This document shows positions 24,265 through 32,105 of a stretch of DNA of 64,000 nt, piece by piece. Source of the stretch: an uncultured Prevotella sp. (GTDB taxonomy: Bacteria; Bacteroidota; Bacteroidia; Bacteroidales; Bacteroidaceae); contig ONQB01000020.1 of assembly GCA_900319905.1 (NCBI GenBank), forward strand, positions 33,563-97,562. Direction: 5' to 3'. The notes under the pieces are model-generated. The model did no database searches, was not told the DNA's origin, and was given only the letters and a program-made list of their open reading frames with translations. How positions within the stretch are numbered: position 1 is the stretch's first letter; every line of letters begins with the position of its first letter. Both the position numbers and the translations under genes were made by a program.

Positions 24265-25077
24265 ATGGACTGCCTGCTTATTGCCATTCTCTTTGCGGTG
24301 CTGGTGGCCATCCGGCCCACCCGCCGCTTCACGCTGTACATGTTGCCGTGGTTTCTCTTCGGCTTCATCTACAGCAGCATGCGCTTCCTGCCCAACTATG
24401 AGGTCAATCCTATCGATGTCAAAGGACTGTACGACGCCGAAAAGTCGCTCTTTGGCATCACCACCGCCACGGGCACACTGATTCCCGGCGAGTGGTTTGC
24501 CCTGCACCACTGCGCCGTGGCCGACATCATGGCCGGGCTGTTCTACCTCTGTTGGGTGCCAGTGCCCATCATGTTCTCCATCTACCTCTATTTTACGAAG
24601 CAATATGAGTGGGTGCTGCGCTTCACGTGGGCGTTTCTCATCGTCAACCTCGTGGGATTCATCGGCTACTACGTACACCCCGCCGCACCGCCATGGTACG
24701 CCATGAACTACGGCTTCACGCCCATTCTGCATACGCCCGGCAACGTAGGCGGGCTGGGGCGCTTCGACCAGCTGGTGGGTCTCAACATCTTCCACAGCAT
24801 CTATGGCAAGAACGCCAATGTCTTCGCGGCCATTCCCAGCCTGCATGCCGCCTACCTGCTTGTCACCACGGTCTACGCCGTGAAGAGCCATCGCCGGTGG
24901 TACACCTGCTGTCTGTTTGGCTTCATCTGCGTCGGCATCTGGTTCACTGCCGTCTATGCCGGCCACCACTACGTCATCGATGTGTTGCTCGGCATCCTCA
25001 CCGCCATCATCGGCATGCTCATCACCGAGGCGCTGTGGCACAAATGGGGAAAAAGAATATTGCCAAAGTCTCTATAG
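24265..25077 (+). CDS. AUR1/PAP2-like membrane enzyme, probable inositol phosphorylceramide synthase type
   Basis: 270 residues with about six membrane helices. The AUR1-type motifs are clear: YYVHPAAPPWY (135-145), IPSLHAAYL with His194, and AGHHYVIDVLLG with His235 and Asp239, spaced H-x3-D as in fungal inositol phosphorylceramide synthase. It would transfer phosphoinositol from phosphatidylinositol to a ceramide; Bacteroidales make sphingolipids. The alternative is a plain lipid phosphatase. It is the last gene of the cluster and is followed by a strong terminator at 25117-25158. Confidence 0.85.
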   Translation: MDCLLIAILFAVLVAIRPTRRFTLYMLPWFLFGFIYSSMRFLPNYEVNPIDVKGLYDAEKSLFGITTATGTLIPGEWFALHHCAVADIMAGLFYLCWVPVPIMFSIYLYFTKQYEWVLRFTWAFLIVNLVGFIGYYVHPAAPPWYAMNYGFTPILHTPGNVGGLGRFDQLVGLNIFHSIYGKNANVFAAIPSLHAAYLLVTTVYAVKSHRRWYTCCLFGFICVGIWFTAVYAGHHYVIDVLLGILTAIIGMLITEALWHKWGKRILPKSL

Positions 25078-25116
25078 TTTCTATAGTCTCTATAGCTACT
25101 ATTATGATTCTGAAGC

Positions 25117-25158
25117 AAAGGGGTAGCCCTGAGAGATAGCTCGCAGGGCTACCCCTTT
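25117..25158 (+). terminator. Rho-independent terminator
   Basis: Perfect 15-bp stem AAAGGGGTAGCCCTG / CAGGGCTACCCCTTT with a 12-base loop, followed by ACTTTTCTACTTTT. It ends the lipid operon. The rest of the gap to 25375 holds the next promoter. Confidence 0.9.
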
Positions 25159-25266
25159 ACTTTTCTACTTTTGGTCCTCGGAGGCAGCATGGCTCATTTC
25201 GCACGATTTATCGGAGGAAAAACACAATTTCTTAAACCAATCGGCCAATATATGTCAAAAAAGACA

Positions 25267-25274
25267 TAACTTTG
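25267..25274 (+). promoter_or_regulatory. Candidate -7 box, SusC/SusD pair
   Basis: TAACTTTG matches TAnnTTTG. The -33 box is not clear. A leader of about 95 bases would precede the ATG at 25376. Confidence 0.55.
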
Positions 25275-25375
25275 CAACGTACTTTAATAAGAAAGAAGAA
25301 ATCAGGATGTCAGGAAACATTCAAACTACATTCCTTAAGATTAAAAGGTAAAAAACTAGCATCAACGCAAGAGAA

Positions 25376-28123
25376 ATGGAAAATAAAATTCTTCCTCTGT
25401 TGCTGTGCCTTGCCTCGGCGGCATCGGCACATAGCAATGACAACGTCGTCGATCAGCCAACAGGTGTCAACGACTCCATCAGCCTCAACGAGGTGGTAGT
25501 CACCGGTCAGGGCGCGCAGATACAACGGCGCCGTCTGTCATCGACCTTCGTCAAGGTGCAGGCCAAAGACCTGTCGCCAGTGACCTCCGGCCGTCTCGAC
25601 GTGGCACTGCAGGACGCACTGCCCGCCGTACAATTCTCTGTCACCACATCGCAGCCAGGGGCCACGTCCATCATCCGCTCGCGAGGACTGTCATCAGCCT
25701 TCGCCAACTCCACGCCCGTCATCTACGTCGACGGCGTGCGCATGGACAATACCAACACCGATATCTATGCAGCCGCCTCCCACCACGGCTACAGCGCCGA
25801 GCCCTACTCCACCTCCGACCTGCCCATGGGACAGACGGCCGCCACGGGCTCGATAGGCGACATCCCGCTCGACAACATCGACCACATCGAATATGTGCCG
25901 GGTGGTGCCGCCACCACACTCTATGGCTCCGACGCTGCCAACGGCGTGATACAGATCTTCACACGCAAGGGCGGCGACGGACGTTTCCACGCCTTCTTCA
26001 GCACGCAGTTCGGACTCGACGAAGCCAACTCACAATACTATTATTTCAAACGCACCAAGGACCTGCTCAACCAGACCGGACTGGAGCAGGTGTACCGCCT
26101 CGGCTTCGACGGCGGCAACGAACGTTTCGGCTATTCCTTCGGAGCCAGCATGGGACAGAACACCGGCACGCTCATCCACAACGGCAACGACAGCAAGCGC
26201 TACTCCATGCGCTTCGGCTCACGCGTGAAGATCAACAAGATACTCGACTACGACAACTCGTTCGGCTTCCTCATGCAGGACTTCCGACGCACCCGTAACG
26301 GCAACCAGGGGCTCTACACCGGACTGTGGACCACGGAGTGCAGTGCCGCCAACGACCTGCGCTACACTGCCGCCGACGGCACGGTGAAGAACTTCAACGC
26401 CGACATCGACGCCATGGACGACGAGGAGTACGGCATCTTCAAGACATTCGTCAGCGACGCCGAGCGGCTGCAATACAACCGTACCAACATCAAGCGCTTC
26501 CAGACCGCCCACACGCTCACGCTCACGCCGTTTAAGGGCTTCAGCGTCAAAGGCATCTTCGGTCTGGACTACCGCCGCAGTACCAACAAGGAGATTACGA
26601 CCAACGAATGGCTCATCCTCACGCAGGTGAAGCCGGAGGGCACAAGCGATGCAGGGCGTGTGTTCAACACCGACCGCGACTACCTCGGCATCACGGCCGA
26701 CATCAACGCTCGCCACAGCCTATACCTCGGCAACTGGCTGAGCAACATCGCCACCGTCGGCTTCCAGTACTTCAACACCCACGACAAGCAGACCATGCTC
26801 AACGGCACCAACGTGCGCGACGGCGTGAAGGTGATGAGCGGAGCCGGCACCATCACGGGCGACGAGTATCTGAGCTACCTCCACAGCTACGGCTGCTACC
26901 TGCAGGACAACATCGGCTTCCTCAACCGCTACTACATCGACCTCGGCCTGCGCACCGACTACAACAGCGCGTTCGGCGACAACACGGGCTGGCAATGGTA
27001 CCCCAAGGCCGGTCTGTCGTACATCATCAGCGACGAGGACTTCATGGCCCCACTGCGGCAGAGCGGCATCGTGTCGAGCCTGCGCCTGCGGGCCAACGCG
27101 GGCATCGCCGGCAACTTCCCACCGGCCTTCGCATGGCAGCGCACCATCAACATCGCGGCTTACCAGGGCAAGCAGGCTGCCACCTTCGGCGAATATGGCA
27201 ACCCCGACCTCGGACCGGAGAAGATGCACTCCTATGAGGGCGGATTCGAGGCCTCGCTGTTCCACAACAAGCTTAACATCGGCTTCACCTATTACTATAC
27301 CCGCACGCTCGACGCCATCTTCAGCATTCCCACACTGCCCTCCTCGGGACAGTCATCGACCTATCTGGCCAACGTGGGCGAGATACGCAACCACGGCATG
27401 GAATGGACGCTCGGCATCAACGCCATCGACACACGCGACTGGACGCTGACCTTCAACGCCTCTGCCAACACCAACCACAACCGCGTGGCCTCAACCGGCG
27501 GACAGGTGACGTTCCGCATCGGCGGCTTCGACCCGGCCACCATCATGAACGCCGTCACCGAGGGCAAGCCCATCGGCTATCTCTACGGCAACAAGGCCGT
27601 GCTCAACAGCGACGGCTCACTCAAGGAGGTGCTCACCGACCAGGACCTCGGTTCCACACTGCCTACATTCTACGGCAACTTCAGCATCAAGGCACGCTAC
27701 CGCAACCTGCGACTCAACATCGCCGGCGACTACCAGACGGGCGCCTACGTCCACTCCTTCGACGCACAGTTCCGCTTCCGAAAGGGCATCACCGACACAC
27801 GCATCCCCGCCAAGGCTCTGGAGGGACTCAGCCAGAAGTCGGCTTGGCTGTATTTCACCAATTACTTCGTGAGCAAGGCCGACTTCCTCAAGATACGTAA
27901 CATCGGCCTCGACTATACCTTCTCACTGCCCTTCCTGCCCATCAAGAAGATCAACGCCGCATTTAACGTCTACAACCCGCTGGCCTTCACTGCCTCTCAC
28001 TGGGACCCAGAGGCCACACTCTCCGGCGCACTCTCGCAGGGCGGCGTGTCAACGGGCGGCATCAACTACGCCACCTTCAGCGCACCACGGCAGTATATCC
28101 TTACGCTCACCTTTGACTTCTAA
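25376..28123 (+). CDS. TonB-dependent outer-membrane receptor (SusC-related)
   Basis: 915 residues: signal peptide (1-19), then directly a TonB-box-like segment (SLNEVVVTG), a plug (about 45-215 with DALPAVQF, VIYVDGVRMDN, GGAATTLYGSDAANGVIQIF) and a long beta barrel ending LTLTFDF. Unlike the two SusC genes of the large locus it has no N-terminal carboxypeptidase-like domain. It is paired with a SusD-like gene 17 bases downstream, so it should form a gated importer. No enzyme or regulator gene is next to it, so the substrate (glycan, peptide or vitamin) is open. Confidence 0.9.
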   Translation: MENKILPLLLCLASAASAHSNDNVVDQPTGVNDSISLNEVVVTGQGAQIQRRRLSSTFVKVQAKDLSPVTSGRLDVALQDALPAVQFSVTTSQPGATSIIRSRGLSSAFANSTPVIYVDGVRMDNTNTDIYAAASHHGYSAEPYSTSDLPMGQTAATGSIGDIPLDNIDHIEYVPGGAATTLYGSDAANGVIQIFTRKGGDGRFHAFFSTQFGLDEANSQYYYFKRTKDLLNQTGLEQVYRLGFDGGNERFGYSFGASMGQNTGTLIHNGNDSKRYSMRFGSRVKINKILDYDNSFGFLMQDFRRTRNGNQGLYTGLWTTECSAANDLRYTAADGTVKNFNADIDAMDDEEYGIFKTFVSDAERLQYNRTNIKRFQTAHTLTLTPFKGFSVKGIFGLDYRRSTNKEITTNEWLILTQVKPEGTSDAGRVFNTDRDYLGITADINARHSLYLGNWLSNIATVGFQYFNTHDKQTMLNGTNVRDGVKVMSGAGTITGDEYLSYLHSYGCYLQDNIGFLNRYYIDLGLRTDYNSAFGDNTGWQWYPKAGLSYIISDEDFMAPLRQSGIVSSLRLRANAGIAGNFPPAFAWQRTINIAAYQGKQAATFGEYGNPDLGPEKMHSYEGGFEASLFHNKLNIGFTYYYTRTLDAIFSIPTLPSSGQSSTYLANVGEIRNHGMEWTLGINAIDTRDWTLTFNASANTNHNRVASTGGQVTFRIGGFDPATIMNAVTEGKPIGYLYGNKAVLNSDGSLKEVLTDQDLGSTLPTFYGNFSIKARYRNLRLNIAGDYQTGAYVHSFDAQFRFRKGITDTRIPAKALEGLSQKSAWLYFTNYFVSKADFLKIRNIGLDYTFSLPFLPIKKINAAFNVYNPLAFTASHWDPEATLSGALSQGGVSTGGINYATFSAPRQYILTLTFDF

Positions 28124-28140
28124 TAATAGACTTTTCAACA

Positions 28141-29571
28141 ATGAAGACCATATATTCTTCCCTCTTGGGCGGTCTGGCGCTGAGCCTGACCATGACACTG
28201 GCATCGTGCAGCCTGATTGAACCCGGCGACACGCAGAGCCCTAACGTCACTGACGACACTTATCTTAATCAGCCCAATGCCATGCAGACTTGGGTGAACG
28301 GTGTGAAGATGAACTTCGCACAATGCATGGGCAGCTACGCACAGCTCATGGAGATTTTGTCGGACAACTACTACAACAACTACACGCGCAGCAACCGCGT
28401 ATTCGACACGCCGGTCATGAAAGACAACGACGAGGACGTGATACAGCTGCAGCGCTACGTGGGCACGCTGCGCGAGTCGGTAGACTACGCCTACAACACC
28501 GTGCGACGCCACGACCCTACGCTGACACAGCAGGAGCAGTACGACCTCTATACGGCCAAGACGTTCTCACAGATTCTCGCAGGCGAGTTCTTCACAGCAC
28601 TGCCCGACAAGGACGGCGGTGAACCCGTGGAGTGGCGCACGCATCTCACCGAAGCGCTCGCGCTGGCCGACAGCGTGCGGCAGTATGCGGCCAATGACTC
28701 GGCACGTGCCTTCGCCCATACGCTCAAGGCACGCATCTACTACCGTCTCGGACAGAAGACGGAAGCGGTGAGCGAGGCTAAGGAGGCGCTCAGACAAAAC
28801 AGCAAGTTCTATGTACAGGTGACCTACGACGGGGCCAACAACGTCAACAACGTAGCGCAGGAGGCCATCTGGGGCACGTGGTTCCAGCCGCTGCCACGCC
28901 TCGACTTCCTCGATCCGAAATATGTGCAGCTGTCATCGACCTATCAGAGTCCGGTGACCATCGCCAAGGCTGAAGAGGACTACCTCATCCTGGCCGAGGC
29001 GGCAGCCTGCGACAACGACGGCAACACGGCACGCAGTTATCTGCAGCAGTTGCTCACGCTCGTGGCTCAGCGGCCGGTACTCCACGACGTTGACGACCAT
29101 CTCGAAGGCCGGTTCAACGGTGGCTCACGTCACTACCCAACGGGTTCGGCCTACGCCGTGGCAGCATCGGCAAACGACTCACTGCGTCACGGACTCGTAC
29201 TGGACCGCACACAGCCCATCAGCGTGCCCATCATCTCAGGCACGTCTGTAACCACGGCTATGGTGGAGGCCGCACAGACGCAGGATCAGCTCCTGGAACT
29301 GATCTATCTGATGCGACAGGAAATCTTCTTCGGAGAAGGTCGTAGGCCGGCAGATCTGGGTCTGCGCATGCCGCTGAGCAATGTGGAGGCGGCACACGTG
29401 AAGGATGCCAAGGACTATGGCACGGCCGTCATTCCACCTTTCATTCCGACCGACGGTGGTATGGATGATTTCACCATGGATGAGGACAACCACACGGTGA
29501 TTATCAAGTACAACATGAACCGCGTGATCGTTGAGAACAAAAACAGCGAGTACGTCGTTCCGTTCATTTAG
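28141..29571 (+). CDS. SusD-like surface lipoprotein
   Basis: 476 residues with a lipobox LASC (Cys23), so it is lipid-anchored at the cell surface over its TonB receptor partner. The sequence is rather divergent from classic SusD but has the helical TPR-like frame (FSQILAGEFFTALPDKDGGE, then YLILAEAAACDNDGN) and the closing LIYLMRQEIFFGEGRRPADL. The stop codon TAG is at the same time the first bases of a terminator-like element (TAGCCCCACCCC). Confidence 0.85.
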   Translation: MKTIYSSLLGGLALSLTMTLASCSLIEPGDTQSPNVTDDTYLNQPNAMQTWVNGVKMNFAQCMGSYAQLMEILSDNYYNNYTRSNRVFDTPVMKDNDEDVIQLQRYVGTLRESVDYAYNTVRRHDPTLTQQEQYDLYTAKTFSQILAGEFFTALPDKDGGEPVEWRTHLTEALALADSVRQYAANDSARAFAHTLKARIYYRLGQKTEAVSEAKEALRQNSKFYVQVTYDGANNVNNVAQEAIWGTWFQPLPRLDFLDPKYVQLSSTYQSPVTIAKAEEDYLILAEAAACDNDGNTARSYLQQLLTLVAQRPVLHDVDDHLEGRFNGGSRHYPTGSAYAVAASANDSLRHGLVLDRTQPISVPIISGTSVTTAMVEAAQTQDQLLELIYLMRQEIFFGEGRRPADLGLRMPLSNVEAAHVKDAKDYGTAVIPPFIPTDGGMDDFTMDEDNHTVIIKYNMNRVIVENKNSEYVVPFI

Positions 29572-29616
29572 CCCCACCCCCGCGCGCATGCGCGCGGTTC
29601 CCTCCCCCAAATGGGG
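29569..29616 (+). terminator. G/C-rich double-hairpin element, copy 5, overlapping the SusD-like stop
   Basis: TAGCCCCACCCC, self-complementary CGCGCGCATGCGCGCG (29581-29596), then CCCTCCCCC/GGGGAGGG. The TAG is the stop codon of the gene at 28141. The T-rich tail is weaker here (CTAGTTTGAATT). Confidence 0.65.
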
Positions 29617-29755
29617 AGGGCTAGTTTGAATTGACGGTTGAAAGGAAATATAGCTCTGTCTTTCAAAAGTAAGAGTGGGTGAATATTGGATTTCAGAAGT
29701 TAGTGAGTATAGCTTTGTTTTTTAGAAGTCTAAAAGGACGAATATTGTATTTAGA

Positions 29756-29876
29756 GAACCCCCTTGGGGGTTCCGGAAACATAGCGAGGGGATGAGGTGA
29801 GCGAAGCGAGCCTCTTCCCCTCGTAACTTGATGAGGATAAATAAAATCGCTACCCCCTTGGGGGTTGCGGCAATAT
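29756..29876 (+). repeat. CCCCCTTGGGGG dispersed element, copy 2
   Basis: GAACCCCCTTGGGGGTTCCG, then AACATAGCGAGGGGATGAG, GAGCGAAGCGAG, CCCCTCG, and AAATCGCTACCCCCTTGGGG-GTTGCGGCAATAT. It pairs with the inverted copy 3, 54 bases away. Confidence 0.7.
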
Positions 29877-29930
29877 AAAATTTCCGGCCAGTCATCCCTG
29901 TATACAAGTTTCACGGATGCGTCGTATTTG

Positions 29931-30060
29931 ATATTGCCGCAACCCCACAAGGGGGTAGCGATTTAAATGTTGTCGATTTGGTTACGAGGGGAATCGCAGC
30001 ATTCGCTATCGCTCATTTGCTCATCCCCTCGCTGTGATGCCGGAACCCCTAAAGAGGTTC
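29931..30060 (-). repeat. CCCCCTTGGGGG dispersed element, copy 3 (inverted)
   Basis: The inverse of copy 2, joined tail to tail: ATATTGCCGCAACCCC at one end, GGAACCCCTAAAGAGGTTC at the other. Together the two copies span about 305 bases and could fold into a very long hairpin. Confidence 0.7.
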
Positions 30061-30097
30061 TATGTATTATCTGCTCTCCCATTAGTGGTTCGAACAT

Positions 30098-30216
30098 CTC
30101 GCCGAAAGGCCAACGGAGTTTCGCCGAAAAGCCGATGGAGTTTCGCCGAAAAGCCGATGGAGTTTCGCCGAAAAGCCAACGGAATATCGCCGAAAGGCCA
30201 ACGGCATTTCGGCGAT
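30098..30216 (+). repeat. 22-bp tandem array TTTCGCCGAAAAGCC
   Basis: About five units of TTTCGCCGAAAAGCCGATGG-AG or close variants (AAGGCCAACGG), ending with the inverse TTTCGGCGAT. Related to the decayed array at 1846-1955. Confidence 0.75.
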
Positions 30217-30261
30217 ATGATAATTAGCAACGAAAAATCTCAATATAACAATTGAAACTAT

Positions 30262-30310
30262 CCCTCCCCCAGATGGGGAGGGTCCGCGCGAAGCGCGGGG
30301 GTGGGGCTTA
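30262..30310 (-). terminator. G/C-rich double-hairpin element, copy 6, after the PUL SusD gene
   Basis: On the minus strand: TAAGCCCCACCCCC, stem CCGCGC/GCGCGG (30284-30298), then CCCTCCCC/GGGGGAGGG. It lies about 15 bases past the stop of the SusD gene and ends the long minus-strand operon. Confidence 0.65.
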
Positions 30311-30324
30311 AAACTCGAACGAAA

Positions 30325-32082
30325 CTACAAACCGATCTTGCCCTTGAACGACAGATACCAGTTGTTAGGATTGGTGAGATCCTTACGGATGGTAGCCTTT
30401 TCGGTAGCTACATTGGCACTGCCCTGACGCGCATAGACACGTTTGGCAAGGTAAGACGGATCGTTGCGGCGAAGGGCCACACGCATCAAGTCATAGAAGC
30501 GGGTGCCCTGGAAGCAGCACTCCAGCGCATTCTCGTTCATGATGAGGTCCTCGACCTTCTCAATCTGATAGCTCAGCGTGTCGCTGACCAGTGAGTCGGT
30601 GGGGAACTGATAATAAGGATTGTACTCCGTCCATCCGCTGCCAATGCTGTGAATGCCCATGGTGTTGTAGCCGCGGTTGCTCGTGATGTCACGTACGATA
30701 TAGCCCGTATTCGACGTCGACGGGAAGCTGAACTGTCCCACGAAGGCTGAGTCGGCAGCCGTATGGCAATAAGGCAGCACATATTCCTTGAGGACATCGT
30801 TGTTTACGCCACGGGCGAGGATCTGGAAAGCGAACCGGGGATAGCCGGCACGGTTGAGGGCCTCAGCCAGACGCAGATATACCATCGTGCGTGTGTAGAT
30901 GTGGATGTTGCGCGAGTTATACTTATTGATGCTCTGACGGCTGTAGTGCTTGCCATTGACGTAGCCATTGCCGGTAGACCAGGTATACATCAGACGAAGG
31001 TCGCCCGATTTATTTTCAGGCAGGTCGCTCGGGGCAATGATGGGAGAAGCCTTGGCACCCAGCGAAGCGTCCATATAGCAGTACTTCTGGCTCCGTGAGA
31101 GTGCGATGAGACCCTCGGACGGCGTGATGCTGACCTTGTAGTTATTGGCTTCAGAGGTGTTGAAGTAGTTGCGCAGCTGACTGTAGTTGCCCTGTGAGGG
31201 GATGGAGTCACCGGCAATCATCGTCACGACCTTACGCGAGTCACTGTAGCTCTCGTTGTTAAACATTGACGCGATTTCGAACGAGTTCCAGTTGGCGCTG
31301 TAGAAAGCCACATACTGGGCGCCAACGGGGAAGTAGGTGTTGGCACCGTTGGCCGTAGCGATGAAGTGGTAGTAGTCGAGCGCGGCCTGCTTGTAGTTGC
31401 CAGCCCACAGGTTGAGGTCGCCGAGGAGCCAGCTGATGGGGAAGTAGAGCAGACGGGAGTCGACCGATCCGATGACACCCAGTCCCGGGCGTTCCACATC
31501 GACGAGCGGTGAGAGGTCGTTGATGAAGTACTGGCAGATGCCCTGCAGGTCCTTGGTCTCATATTGGGCATTGGCCTGTTCCTCGGTAGTGATAGGCGTG
31601 GTGACGAAGGGCACCTTGCCATAGTTGAGGGCCAGCTGCAGATAGGTCCAGGCACGATAGGCCTTGACGGCTGCATACTCTTTCTTGAAGAGATATTCCC
31701 GGCGGTTGTTCTTGACGGCCGTGTCGCAGCGAGCGATGTAGAGGTTGCAGTTGTTGATGACAGCGTAGTAGTCCTTGGGGCTGTTGAAGGCGTTGTCGTC
31801 GGTGATGTCGAAGTTGGCAATGCCGCGCAGGTCGGCGCTGGCATTACTGGTGACGCTGACGAGGTCGCCGCGGAGTTCACCCAGGAGAATGGTGCGGTCG
31901 CCAAGGGCCTGCAACTTGTTCATGATGCCGGTGAGGGCATAGATGGTGTCGCCAGGCTCGGTCAGCTTATAGTCGTCGGTGTACTGCACGTGGTCGGAGT
32001 CCTGTTCGAAGAAGTCGGTGCACGAGCTGAAGAGCAGGACTGCAGGAGTGATGAGCAAGTACAATAAATATTTAGCTTTCAT
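30325..32082 (-). CDS. SusD/RagB family surface lipoprotein, pair 2
   Basis: 585 residues with lipobox LFSSC (Cys21). A typical SusD start (TDFFEQDSDHVQYTDDYKLT) is followed by TPR-like helices (AYRAWTYLQLALNYGKVPFV) and the closing RFYDLMRVALRRNDP. It binds glycan at the surface and acts as the lid of the SusC partner 23 bases upstream. It is the last gene of an operon of about 17 kb whose order is FAS1, SusC, SusD, FAS1, FAS1, SusC, SusD. Confidence 0.93.
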   Translation of the reverse strand: MKAKYLLYLLITPAVLLFSSCTDFFEQDSDHVQYTDDYKLTEPGDTIYALTGIMNKLQALGDRTILLGELRGDLVSVTSNASADLRGIANFDITDDNAFNSPKDYYAVINNCNLYIARCDTAVKNNRREYLFKKEYAAVKAYRAWTYLQLALNYGKVPFVTTPITTEEQANAQYETKDLQGICQYFINDLSPLVDVERPGLGVIGSVDSRLLYFPISWLLGDLNLWAGNYKQAALDYYHFIATANGANTYFPVGAQYVAFYSANWNSFEIASMFNNESYSDSRKVVTMIAGDSIPSQGNYSQLRNYFNTSEANNYKVSITPSEGLIALSRSQKYCYMDASLGAKASPIIAPSDLPENKSGDLRLMYTWSTGNGYVNGKHYSRQSINKYNSRNIHIYTRTMVYLRLAEALNRAGYPRFAFQILARGVNNDVLKEYVLPYCHTAADSAFVGQFSFPSTSNTGYIVRDITSNRGYNTMGIHSIGSGWTEYNPYYQFPTDSLVSDTLSYQIEKVEDLIMNENALECCFQGTRFYDLMRVALRRNDPSYLAKRVYARQGSANVATEKATIRKDLTNPNNWYLSFKGKIGL

Positions 32083-32105
32083 ATCTATATAGTATGTAAG
32101 AATGA

